From NCBI GenBank assembly GCA_001179505.1, contig CDMY01000376.1:283267-347266 (forward strand): a stretch of DNA of 64,000 bases. The letters are read 5' to 3'. The notes under the pieces were generated by a model that saw nothing but the letters and a program-made list of their open reading frames with translations, ran no database searches and had not been told where the DNA came from. Below, in pieces: positions 23,630 through 34,819 of the stretch. How positions within the stretch are numbered: position 1 is the stretch's first letter; each line of letters starts with the position of its first letter. The position numbers and the translations under genes are program-made. This stretch comes from Vitrella brassicaformis. Its lineage: Eukaryota; Sar; Vitrellaceae.

Positions 23630-24707
23630 TCGATGAGTGCATGTTGATTGTTGTTCAACGGGACCGTCACATTCATGAATGGAGTCAATATCAACGAATG
23701 GAACAAAGGCCGGCCCATCCATCCATCCATCCATGTGTACAGTCCTGCGAACAGACTCCCAGTTACGTGGATTCGCGTCTTGCGCATCGTATATGGGTGC
23801 AGAGAAGGTGACATGAGCATTCACCTGCCCCCAATTGAAAGCCTCACACACGACACATCGATGCACACATGCACTCGTATGTATGTATGTATACGTGACG
23901 TACAAAACGGACAAAACACACAAAACAGAAAAAGCAAGGAAGTACACACATGCAGTGGACTGAAACACCACAATGCGTGCAGCGACGAGGCATCCATCGA
24001 TGTATCTATCTCCACCAAGACATACATAATATGGACAGACACACAGACACGGTGCGCCACCTGAGTGCGGGCGTGCGTGCATGCATCTTCCCTTCCCGCA
24101 GGCACGGCAGGCAGGCAGGTAGGCAACACCATCAAGTTTGTGTGCGGATGTCGCATTTGCCTGCCAGCCACAGTGGCTGGCTGGCTGCTACATGCAGACA
24201 GGCGGGCCATTTACACACACCCACACGTACTCATTCAACGACACGCACACGCAACACAGACACCCGCCAGGGATATATAGCCACTGAGGTTGAAATCACT
24301 TGAAATCACTTCAAAAATGGCACCTCCCTTCCTCCCGGATCATGGTGGGTGGGAGGAGGGGGGCTGGCTGGGAAAAGTGAGCAATCGAGGGAAAACTGCA
24401 CTGATGCATGCATGCGTCAGCAGTGCTCCATCGAGGCAAGCAGCAGCCAGCCGCTACATGATACACACACACACACACACACGCATGCATATGCACACAA
24501 TTTCCACATGAATTACAACGGACGGAACTACAATAAAATACCCGACAGCAACGAAGGGCAGAGTACCTGCCTACCTACCCGCCCGTCTGTCTGCCCCTTC
24601 GGGCACACACACGCACCGGAAAACCGCCACCATCAACTAGCGGGCAAATGAAATGAGTCACTGCATGCATGACAGCGAGTCGCTGGCGCCCTGCGTCGCC
24701 CGGCCGA
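23630..24707. other. convergent intergenic region, about 1.1 kb
   Basis: Between two 3' ends. It contains CATC runs (23715-23735), GTAT repeats (23878-23892), CA tracts and several TGCATGC-type palindromes. No ORF with family features and no RNA gene was seen. Confidence 0.5.
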
Positions 24708-25869
24708 TCACAGAGGGCTTCGCGCCTTCACCGACGTCTCTATCACCAAGCCCCCGCCGTCATCTGGCTCTCGTTCGATCCGCACCACCATGCTGTCGTC
24801 CGAGAAGCGCACAAATTTGGCCGTCTTCTTGAAGGCACTCCGGGTGTCCGGCGTGTCGTGTTGTTGGGCTGGCACGAGGGATGCGCCATCGGACGCATGG
24901 GAAGATGATGAAACCGACGACGAGAAGGGGCTGCTGCCGTCCTGGTCCAGGGAGCCCTCCTCTGGCGGGCAAGTGGATGGACTCGCCGTCCTGGTCCAGG
25001 GAGCCCTCCTCTGGCGGGCAAGTGGATGGACTCGCCTCGTCTGACTCGTCGATTTCGCCCATCCGATCGTCCTCTTCCTGACCTTCGTCGTCGACGGTGG
25101 CCAGGGGGCGATAGCTTTTCTGCTGTCTGAGCCGCAAGAAAAACCGCCATAGAGGGTTGCTGCCGGAGGAAGGACTGGCCATGGTGCCGGTGCTGTCAGC
25201 AGCAGCTGCAGCATTGGGGTCCACGCGCAGCTGTGACTTTGTCCGCTTTGGCGGGAGTCGGATGCTGACATTGTCGGTGGTGCCGTCGCATTCGGCGTCC
25301 TTGATGGATGTGGCGGCCATCCTATTGGCGGCCTCGTCAGCCACACGTGACCAGTCGGTCGAGAAGATGATGCCGAAGTAGAAGCCGATTTGGATCATAA
25401 GAATGATGCCGATGGCGATCCACAGACCGAGGGCGGCCCACCGTAGCACAAAGGCCATCCAATACGACAGCGGCTGAACGACACACACACATGACTTGTA
25501 TTCTACGGCACATATGTGCTCACACATGACTGCGTGGCAGTACCTGCAGGACAACGTAGAAGAGCACCAGATTCAGCGCCCCCGCCGGCCCCTGCTTGCT
25601 CAGGCCCCGCAGCACACCCGCGAGTGTGCCATTGAGGCTATCAAATATCTCGAAGAACGCTAGCGGCGCCAGCAGCGATTGCACCACTGCCTGCACCTTG
25701 ATGTCTCCCGGGGGTGAGAGCACCAAGGAGAGGGTGTCCCGGTAGACAAACAGGCAGCTGCAGATCACCGAGAACAGCAGCAGGTCCAAAGTCACAACCA
25801 ACTGACACAGGCAGGCAGACAGGGGGACAGACACCAATGAGCGGCCTTTTTCCTGGGGGGGTGCGCGTG

Positions 25870-25900
<31 letters not shown>

Positions 25901-27271
25901 GCCCGCCCGACCCACCGCGAAGTACTTCTTGGCCTGTTTCACCCGGCGCCCGCCGACGGCGTTGCCGATGGCGGTCGCCGCAGCCACGCCAAAGCCCGCC
26001 GGCGGCATGTAACACAGAGCCGTCACGTTGTACGCCGCAACTGAAGAGGCCAGCATGCAAAGAAGAATACGCATAGCAAACCACACACACAAATGAGACA
26101 GACAAAGTGTGTGTCTTCCACCGGGCCCCACCCCACCCCACACACCGTACGTACGTACCGTGAGCGGCCAGCTGAGTTTTGCCGAGTGCTCCCGCTTCCA
26201 GTGCCATGATCTCGAATGCCCACCATTCAAGACACACCAATGATGCGGCGGGGATCGACAGCCGCAGGTAGGCACACATCTCGCGACGGTCGAAGGACGC
26301 CGCGCAGAATGGGATCCACGACTCGCCAGCCACACCAGACACCACAACGTATATCTGGAGGACGATGAAATTGAACACGTTGGAGATGCAGGTGGCAATG
26401 CCGGTGCCGACCGCCCCCTGGCCGCCACGGATCACCATCAGGTACACCATCAGCACGTGGACGGGCAAAGTCAGCAAGGCAACCCACAGACCTGCACACA
26501 CACATCCATCGATCCATCAGACACGCCACCAAGGTATCTCTCGTGCAGCAAATTTGCGCACTCACCAGGCTTGGTGTGCCCTTGCGCTTGCAGGAACCGT
26601 CTGGTCGCCTCGGCCTGTCCGTTAGCGAAGTAGGCAACTGTATTCCAGTTCACTATCGCCCCAGCGATCGTGGCTATGTGGTGGTCCTGGCCCATCCACA
26701 GCAGCAGGTCCCTGCTGTAGGAAAGCAGAATGGCAAGGGGAATGAAGGCCAGCGAAATGATAAGTCGGGCACGGTGGAGATAGAGCCCCACTAGTCGAGG
26801 CTGACTGGCGCCGTGGGCCTGTGAGCAAAGTGTGTCTAATGCCCCCAGTAAGCCCAATATGATGGACAGACAACAGGCGGTGCCTACAGGACAGGAGAGC
26901 ACCAAACAGCGCACACAGGAATGTCCGCCTGCCCTGTGCAGGTCAGGTGAGGTACCGATAGTGTTTGCGAGGCCGAGGGCTCCCACCTGTGCGGCGTCCC
27001 CGTACCGCTCTACCACCAGCGCATTGATGAACAAAGCAGACATAAACAGTAGATTTGACGCAATGCTCGGAAGAGCCAAATGCCTGCCTGACGGACAGAC
27101 AGACAGAAACAGAAACAAACGCAGCCCTCGGTCATCGGGACTGATTTCGATACGGTTGCCTTTTGCTTACATGAGCTCTTTTAGCTCATCTAGCCATGGC
27201 AGCTGGAAGGCCTTAACAGTAGCAACGTCACACCCGTCGCTCGGCTGCCCCTCAATGTTGATTGCTGCCAT
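24708..27271 (-). CDS. MATE-family multidrug/toxin extrusion transporter; C-terminal tail frameshifted in this assembly
   Basis: Seven exons (27171-27271, 26956-27083, 26566-26883, 26491-26159, 26040-25916, 25801-25544, and 25473 onward) encode about 12 hydrophobic helices. MATE hallmarks are visible: ELMHLALPSIASNLLFMSALF at helix 1, GLLGALDTLCSQAHGA, GVAAATAIGNAVGG, and GTLAGVLRGLSKQGPAG. MATE proteins export organic cations or toxins using H+ or Na+ gradients at the plasma or organelle membrane. A cytoplasmic Ser/Asp-rich tail follows the last helix. A 49-bp tandem duplication at 24938-25035 moves this tail out of frame. As assembled the frame stops at 24760 (658 aa), while with one copy it would run to 24708 and read AFKKTAKFVRFSDDSMVVRI. 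I give the longer span. Confidence 0.82.
24938..25035. repeat. 49-bp perfect tandem duplication inside the MATE coding tail
   Basis: Bases 24938-24986 are repeated exactly at 24987-25035. Forty-nine is not a multiple of three, so the two copies are read in different frames. Confidence 0.95.
25869..25900. repeat. (TG)n microsatellite in a MATE intron
   Basis: About 16 TG units within intron 25802-25915. Confidence 0.85.
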
Positions 27272-27445
27272 GACACAAGACAAAACGGATCAGAAATGGC
27301 AGAAGGAAGGAACCGACGAGGGAGGATGAATTTCTTCAGAGGCGGGAGGCTGCTGGGAGGCTTGACGCTTCTCCTTTGCCTGTGCGCGCTAAGATCGTTT
27401 CTCTTCTTTCAGCTCGCACGAAGTGAAGTGAAGTGAAGGACACAA
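27272..27445. promoter_or_regulatory. bidirectional promoter region between MATE and guanine deaminase
   Basis: 174 bp between opposed ATGs. It has AGCTCGC at 27411-27417, 29 bp before the deaminase ATG, and a GAAGT tandem run at 27421-27438. Confidence 0.45.
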
Positions 27446-29614
27446 ATGAATGGATCTGGCATCGATTTCGTCGTCGTTGGTGACATCTGCCAGACGCCAT
27501 CCATCGATGACCTCGCCATCCTCACCAACACGGCCCTTGCAGTCGGATCTGACGGCTCGATTGTGTGGCAGTGCCCAGCCGAGGATGTGAGCGATATCGT
27601 TGAGGCGCATGCTGCTCAAGGACGCCTTCAGCGGCTGTCCAAGGGTCAGTTCCTGACGCCCGGATTCATTGATACGCACATTCACGCGTCACAGCACAGG
27701 TATGTCTATAGATCAGGCGGATCCATATCATTGGATGCTCGGCCTGCAGTGCAGTTGCCTGCAGGGCAGTGCAGTATGCACTGCAGGAATGCTATGGGTG
27801 CCAGCTGACTCTTTGCTTCTGTGTGTGTTACAATCAATGCGATATGATGTCATGCATTGGCTGCAGCTATGCGGGCACCGGCATGGACAAGCCGTTGATG
27901 GAGTGGCTGGACGCATACACATTCCCCGTGAGGGAGGGAGGGAGGGAGTCAAGCGGTCCATCTGTCGTGTCTATGGCCATGCACTCATCAGTAAGGTCCA
28001 TTCATTGTTCCATCCTCTCGTCAGGTAGAGCGTCAGTTTGCCCATCTGCCGACAGCTGAGGTGCACTCTCTCTACCGCAGAGCTGTCAGACGGACACTCC
28101 GGAACGGCACCACGACAGCCGTGTACTTCGCCACGGCTGACAGACAAGTACGCACACACGCGGGCTTGGTTGTGCACACACACACGCATGAAATGCACAT
28201 TACACATTGTCTGTCTGTCTGACTGTGGGCGTGGCGTGTCATTCAGGCGAGTGAAGCCCTTGCTGACGTGTGTGCAGAGGAGGGGCAGCGGGCCTTCGTG
28301 GGCAAGATATCGATGGACAGGCACTGCCCTCCTGGTTACTGCGAGACCACTGAGAAGTCACTTGAAGAGACGGCGAGATTCATCGAGTCCTTCAGGCAAC
28401 GCCCATCGATTGTGCAGCCTGTAGTGACACCACGGTTTATTCCCACATGCTCGGATGAGCTGCTGGCAGGTACGCATCGCATGCATTTACAGTGCACAGG
28501 GTCAGGCACAGCACAGACGCGCGGCGAATCCTTCCCTCTGTCCTTCCCTCGTGCTGTTTTAGGTCTCGGTGCGTTGGTTCGCGAGCACGGGTGCCACGTA
28601 CAGTCGCACATGAGCGAGTCAATAGACGAGATGCAGTTCGTTGAGGCGATCCACCAGCTTAAGGATGACCACCACAAGCACAACCCGTATCCTCCATGCC
28701 CCACGGATGCTGAGATATTCGATCGACACGGCCTGCTGACCGACCGGTGCATCATGGCCCACGCCATATACCTCTCTGAGGGCGACGTGGAGAGGCTGCG
28801 GGCCAGGGGGACCGCCATTGCACACTGTCCTCTGTCCAACTTCTACTTCGCGGGTGGATTGCTGCCCGTTCGGTCGCTGTTGCGTAGTGGTGTCCGTGTC
28901 GGTCTTGGTACTGATGTTGCTGGCGGATATTCACCCTCCATGATCAACGCCATGCAGCACGCAGGTGGGCACAGAGACACATTACACATACACACATGGG
29001 CAAGGCAGCCGCATGACGGTCTTCCGCCTCTGTCGTGTGTGCAGTGACTGCTAGCCGTGCCCTGTCCATCCAACAGCACCATGAGCGCCATCGGCTGGCG
29101 GGTGTGAAGCCGTGGGAGCCCTTCCCTGCAGGCTCGTCTGACACCACTAGCCCTGCTCTCGACTGGGTGAATGCTCTGTATCTCGCCACACGGGGCGGCG
29201 CAGAGGCCCTCAACATGGGCAAACAGGTGCGGTGCACACACAGCCACCCCACCTACATGAAAGGAAGAGCCGCACGTGAGCCATGTGTCCTCCGGTGCGT
29301 CGTGGTGTGGTGTGGTGTGGTGTGTTCAGTTGGGGCTGCTGGCTGAGGGCTATCGCTTCGATGCCGTGTTGTGGGATGTGACTATCGGCGACAACATCGA
29401 CTTCACCGGCAGTGAGAGTCGTCGGGAGCAGCTGGAGAAGCTGATGCACCTCGGCGACGACCGCAATATCGCCTGTGTGTGGGTGGATGGGCAAGTCAGC
29501 TGCCGCAGACGGGACAGACCGGCGCAGGCAGACTGTAAGGCCAGGGCCAGGGACAGCAACAGCGTCAGCTGGAGGGCCGACAATCGGTCTGCTCACCGAC
29601 AGATGGGGGCGTGA
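27446..29614 (+). CDS. GDA: guanine deaminase
   Basis: Seven exons (27446-27699, 27867-27927, 28025-28147, 28247-28469, 28563-28964, 29045-29226, 29330-29614) give 509 aa, near the family's roughly 450. The amidohydrolase metal and active-site landmarks are all present: LTPGFIDTHIHASQH (HxH), MEWLDAYTFPVERQF, KISMDRHCPPGY, HVQSHMSE, MAHAIYLSEGDVERL, HCPLSNFYFAGG, and VGLGTDVAGGYSPSM with the metal-binding Asp. The C-terminus carries LYLATRGGAEALNMGKQLG and FDAVLWD. The enzyme is a cytosolic zinc hydrolase converting guanine to xanthine plus ammonia. The last 35 residues are not family-like, so a missed final intron near 29495 is possible. Confidence 0.9.
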
Positions 29615-29926
29615 CGTTTCTGTTGCGAGACGGAAGGGTCATGGATGAGTGCTTCATGGATATACACACGCACAGAGAGGCGAGGCAGGTCTGCATGAGT
29701 GTCTGGATGGATCGATGGATGGATGGATCGGTCAGCTCTCTCTCGGTGGCGTCACGTCAAAGCCATTCCACCAAGAGACAGACAACACTGACTGACTGCA
29801 TGAATGCAATGCGTTGATTGACACGTGAAAATGTGAAAATGGGTGTCACTGTTGAATTCCCTCAATTGGCGAAAGAAAAACCGTACACTGCCTGGGCCGC
29901 CTCCCTCCCTCCCTGCCTGTCTGCCA
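29615..29926. other. convergent intergenic region
   Basis: 312 bp between two stop codons, with GGAT/GATC simple repeats around 29705-29735. No gene seen. Confidence 0.5.
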
Positions 29927-32548
29927 TTATATTCTGTGTTGGTAGCTGCCGGCCTTGGTGATGTACCGAATCCACTTGACAGGCTTGTAATTCGACTTCT
30001 CCTGCGGCACACAGCCAAGCCCAGCCACACATGTAAGATAAATCCACTCATAATCAATGTTTGGTGTACCTTCCCATGTGTATCTCATCTGCGTGCGTGC
30101 GTGTGTACGTACCTGTATTGAGAGGAATCGGACTCTGAGTCCGGATGCGGTGAACATGGGCACCTGGAAATCCATCGCGATCGGCGGACGGTACCACTGC
30201 TTGTCGGTCACCTGTATGTAGCACAGACAGCACACCACACACATGCACAGTACCACATCCAACACACTCGATCGACACTCATAGACGGAAGGGGACGGGT
30301 GTGGCGTGTGAGTGACTTGATTGATTGACCTACCGACGAGGCGAGTTCCACGTCCGCCAGCAGTGTGTACTCAGTGTCCCCGGGGAACCGACGAATCCTG
30401 CAGGCAGACCATGGGACCAAGAAAGAACAATGCACACACGACGAATGCATTGCAATGCCTGCACTGCAGTGCGGGTGTGTGTGATGCTGACTGACCTCCA
30501 GATAATGCCCCCTTGTGACGGCTCATACTTGGCCTTGCCAGCACCTGACACACGCATAGCATACACACATCGGCGTATGGCACACACAGCATAGAATAGC
30601 ATGCCGCCATGCCCTCTCTGACACACCGTCCCGTCCAAACACGCGTCCGTCCACTCCATCCGTACCAACGTTAGAGAGGTGCGCCTTGGCGGTGGTCTTC
30701 GGGCATGGTATCTTGATGATGACGTTGGTGGCGAAGATGTTCTTGGCGAAGTTGGCCTTGACCTTGACGGAACACTCCACTCGCGTGCGGCCCCGCTCCT
30801 GCACCACCGGCAGGATCTTGAAAGGCAAATTGATGTTCTCCGTAATCCGGTAACTGCAATTACCGCACACACACACGCAGAGAGGAAGCAAAGTCGGTAG
30901 AGAAATCACACAAATCGCGATATCTAGATTGTGAGTGGTTTGTGTAGTGTACGTCATGAGTTCGAATGTGCCGTCGGGTGGGATGAATGTGATGGTGCGC
31001 TCGAGGTCGAACTTGGGCAGCCGCACACACTGGTGGAAACGGCAGTCGTCGATGGCAATCGCCGTGCCCTTGTTCGCCCTGAAAACGTCACGCACACATA
31101 CACCACGTGTCTCAAGCGCACGCGTCACACGCACTAATGTGTGGATGGCAAATTACTTTCGTGGATCACGATTCATGACGAGTTTGTCGTTCATCCTACT
31201 CCACACACACAAGGCAACACAGCACGGCACCCACATCCCTCCCGTCCGACGACTGTGTTGTGCCGCTGCTCTCCTCTCCCTCTCCCCTCCCTCTCACCCG
31301 AATTTGCACTCCGGCATGCCCGACAGGAGGCACTTGACCATGATCTGACCCGACACGTCCGCACGCAACACCACACCTGCAGCACACACACACAGATGCA
31401 GTTAGTGCAGTGGTACAGGGCAGGGGCGGTCACTCACTCACACAGGGAGGGACTCCGTGGCTGGCTGGTTGCTTGTCTTGTTTGCTTAGCTTACCCTTGT
31501 GTGAGATGAGGACATTGACGCTCTCGATGACATCGATGTAGACCTCGTTCTTGCGATACCTAATAGACATCATACACACACACGTGGAGGTGGGGGGGCT
31601 GCGGCGCTGGTGGGTGGCTCGGCTCGTCTGTGTGTGCCGACAGACACTGACTGACTTGATTCCGTCGGCCCTCCATGAGCAGTTGCCCGTCGCCTGGACA
31701 GTCAGCTTCTTCAGCTGCTCTTCATCCTATCAACACCACACACACATGTCTGTGTGTCTGTCTGTCTGTCTTCTGTCTGTCTGTCTGTCTGTCTGTCTGC
31801 GTCTGCCTTTGTGACACACACACACACACACACACTCTTACATTGAGGTCGACAGTCTTCATGCCGCCCTGTGTGATGTACTTTTTCAGTATGTCCACCT
31901 CCAGTATCTGAGGGAATCCGTAATCAACTATCTCTGGGCAGCAAATCAAATCACACACAACACAAACGCACCCACCGACCCCACACACGTACACACAGAG
32001 AGATGCGATACATACAAAGCTGGTCTGTCTTCCTCTCTCCTCTCACCCCCCGGTCCTCAGTGCACTCACTGCCCACCGTCGAGCAGCTCATAGATCAGCA
32101 CGAAGTTCTTGCGGACGGCGTTCTCGTCGACCTGTCCGCCAAAGTATGCGCTGAAGACCTCCACGAGTCGGTAGAGGAACTTGAGCACCAGCATCACATT
32201 GGCGTTGCTCTTGGTCGTCGCTACCACCGTTATGTCACCTGGACCAACCAACACACACAACCACACACCAGACACACGACACACAGCCCATCCATTCCAT
32301 CCATCTCTCTCTCTCTGTGTGTGTGGCTGTGTGTCTGGTGTGCGGCCCGAGTGACTGACTGACTCACCGATGGTAGTGTGTATGAAGTGGCACTGGCCAA
32401 TAGAGAGTATGGGTTTCTCGCGTGCCTCCTTGGCAGCCACCACTCTGCTGCAGAAGAGGGTGGCCTCGGTGCGGGTGACGTCGCCCTTGTAGGAGCGGTG
32501 GATGAGAATCTCGCCCTTCTGGTTGATCAGTAAAATGGAAGATATCAT
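29927..32548 (-). CDS. AP2M1: AP-2 adaptor complex subunit mu
   Basis: Thirteen exons (32368-32548, 32077-32238, 31842-31933, 31656-31726, 31495-31559, 31298-31376, 31157-31195, 30953-31078, 30666-30853, 30496-30544, 30334-30397, 30113-30211, 29927-30001) give 429 aa against about 435 in animals. The N-terminal longin-like domain reads MISSILLINQKGEILIHRSY and NFVLIYELLDEIVDYGFPQ. The mu-homology domain has SGMPECKFGMNDKLV, AIDDCRFHQCVRLPKFD, TFIPPDGTFELM, GKAKYEPSQGGIIWR and the C-terminal VKWIRYITKAGSYQ. SGMPECKFG and the DDC-FHQCV block favour mu2 over mu1. It recognises tyrosine-based cargo signals in clathrin-mediated endocytosis at the plasma membrane. The ATG at 32548 was chosen by family alignment. 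Confidence 0.92.
31761..31812. repeat. (CTGT)n microsatellite in an AP2M1 intron
   Basis: A tetranucleotide run interrupted once, inside intron 31727-31841. Confidence 0.8.
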
Positions 32549-33299
32549 CCTGCTGCTGAGCACTGATGCTCGGGGCTGCTGGGCTGAGAGATAACGACGT
32601 CGTTTAGAAGCAAAGTCGGAAGGTCGGCGAGCTAAGCCAAACCCTGAAACCCGAACCCAACTTGCCCGAACCCTTCCTTCGGCACCCTTTCACCAACCAG
32701 ATGAATGCATTCTATTCACGTAGTAGTATTTATTGTGTACATGACATAGATGAGTCAGTCACCCGCTCAACACAAACAAACGCACTCACCGGGCCCACTC
32801 AGTGACCCATGCCACGCAATGACAATGATGCATTGGATGAGATGAATGCATCACCATCCGTCATGGATCATTGATCATTGTTCGCCCATATGGCCATAGC
32901 ATAAAACACANNNNNNNNNNNNNNNNNNNNNNNNNNNNNNNNNNNNNNNNNNNNNNNNNNNNNNNNNNNNNNNNNNNNNNNNNNNNNNNNNNNNNNNNNN
33001 NNNNNNNNNNNNNNNNNNNNNNNNNNNNNNNNNNNNNNNNNNNNNNNNNNNNNNNNNNNNNNNNNNNNNNNNNNNNNNNNNNNNNNNNNNNNNNNNNNNN
33101 NNNNNNNNNNNNNNNNNNNNNNNNNNNNNNNNNNNNNNNNNNNNNNNNNNNNNNNNNNNNNNNNNNNNNNNNNNNNNNNNNNNNNNNNNNNNNNNNNNNN
33201 NNNNNNNNNNCCCCCTCCCCTCCCCTGCCGTCCTTGCCTGCCCTGCCGTGTGCTACTGACGGCTGCCTGGCGGGCGGGCAGCTCATATGGGTTCTCAGG
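32549..33299. other. intergenic region with assembly gap
   Basis: It holds GCGAGCT at 32627-32633, 79 bp upstream of the AP2M1 ATG, then AT-richer sequence with ATGAATGCAT repeats and a 300-N gap. No gene seen in the readable part. Confidence 0.5.
32911..33210. other. assembly gap (300 N)
   Basis: Exactly 300 N, a placeholder. True length unknown. Confidence 0.97.
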
Positions 33300-34693
33300 T
33301 CACATGTCGTCCCAGAGACCCTCACGAATTTCCTCAAAGGCCTCGTAAGGCTCTAGCGCGGGGAGAGGAGGGGCGACCGGGGGGCCGGCGGACTGACACA
33401 CACACAGACAGACACACACAGACAGACAGACAGACAGACAGACATACAGGCAGGCAGGCACAGACAGACGAGGGGTGCAGGCGACAGGTGCAGAAGAGGC
33501 CGAGTGAAGGTAGGTCGCTTACGTAGAATGTCGACACGCCAAACGCAGTGGCCTCGCTCTTGAGCCTCTCCCGCTGGCCCGCTAAATCGCCAGTCAGACC
33601 GCTCAGATGCGACTGGCCAACACACCACAACACACACCAGACCACACTACATGACGTCACACGGCCCATCGTGAAGTAAGCACGCACCTCTGGTTCCCAT
33701 CCGTTGTCCTCCTCGTTGTGTCCTGCCCAGCTGACGAGGAATACGAACTGCTCGCCTGCGTCAGGGTTGCCGGCGAAGTATGGGTCGTCGTCGGACTGCC
33801 GCCGGCGGCACTGCAGCAACGCCTCTACTATGTAATACTGCACCTCGGGACCATTGATCTAACACACACAGAGACAGAGAGGGAGGGAGGGAGGGAGGGG
33901 GGAAGGGGCACACAGACACGGGTATGCGATGGGCAGGGAGCCGTCAGTGTGTCTTGGCATGTGTGTGAGGGGGTGGGGTGGAGTAGGTTTGGGCGTGTGT
34001 ACGTATAGGATGGACTCTCCATCTGGAGACTCGTCGGCCTCCCTCTTGAGAATGTTCAACTGCTCATCCATCCATCCATCCATCCACAGCACACACCAAT
34101 CGTGGTCATGAGAGTCTTGTGTACGTGTGTGATTGGTCCTCTCTGTCAGCAGATGCATCCACACACACAGACCTGCTCGCGAAGGTCGCCAAACAGAGTC
34201 TCTAAGTGCTCCTGATGGATGGATGGATGAATGGAGGCATTTGTGTCACTCATTGTGTTGCTCACCTCCGGCTCCCACGTGGCTTCTGCGATGTCATAGC
34301 CCGACCACTTGACATAGAAGCTGTACACATCACTCGCCAAACCCTGTACTCAACACACACACACACACACGAGCCACACACACACACACACACACACAGA
34401 CAGACATGCACAGAAGACATAAAGCGACTCATGGAAAGAGCTCAGCCAGCCGCTCGTTCTTGGCCGCTGCTCACCGCGAAGCCAGAGGCCGAGTATTTGA
34501 CGCATTTCATGAGGTGCTCGACAACATAGAGGTTGGACGGGTGGGCGGCCTCCTCAGACACATCTTCCACGTTGACCTCGTAGCTGGGCTGGTCACCGTC
34601 GGCATCAGGATGCTCTGAATCGGGCTGAACGGCGACAGGAACGGGGGGAATGAAGGAGAATGTTGGCAGACCGCCATGATTCGGGCTTACCAT
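33300..34693 (-). CDS. double-chromodomain protein (HP1-like chromatin reader)
   Basis: Seven exons (34475-34693, 34266-34343, 34173-34211, 34003-34059, 33688-33858, 33523-33612, 33300-33392) give 248 aa. The first chromodomain reads NLYVVEHLMKCVKYSASG then FYVKWSGYDIAEATWEPE. It has the aromatic-cage pattern (Tyr in the first strand, Trp of KWSGY, Trp of TWEPE). The second reads YYIVEALLQCRRR then FVFLVSWAGHNEEDNGWEPE, with a longer loop between strands. Both have the closing W-E-P-E. A short acidic helical linker joins them and an acidic tail ends ALEPYEAFEEI. No chromoshadow domain is evident, unlike canonical HP1. It probably binds methylated histone tails in the nucleus. The start is tentative: the ATG at 34693 sits in a splice-donor-like context, so a 5' leader intron is possible. 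Confidence 0.75.
33409..33443. repeat. (CAGA)n microsatellite in a chromodomain-gene intron
   Basis: A GACA tetranucleotide run followed by CAGG units, within intron 33393-33522. Confidence 0.8.
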
Positions 34694-34819
34694 CCTTCGC
34701 CGAGTGCGCTGGCATCAAATGGCGTTGAGGGTTTCGGAATCCTGCCCCCTCCTACCTCTTTCTCCCTCCAGCGATCACTGCGAGCTCCAAATAGGCGAGC
34801 TCGTCTTGTTAGTGGGAAG
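34694..34819. promoter_or_regulatory. compact bidirectional promoter region (chromodomain gene / GRC3)
   Basis: Only 126 bp between opposed ATGs. It contains GCGAGCT twice, at 34780-34786 and 34795-34801, 19-34 bp before the GRC3 ATG. Confidence 0.45.

Noticed and set aside
32871-33356. ORFs running through the N gap at 32911-33210
   Set aside because: They consist mostly of unknown residues produced by N and carry no information.
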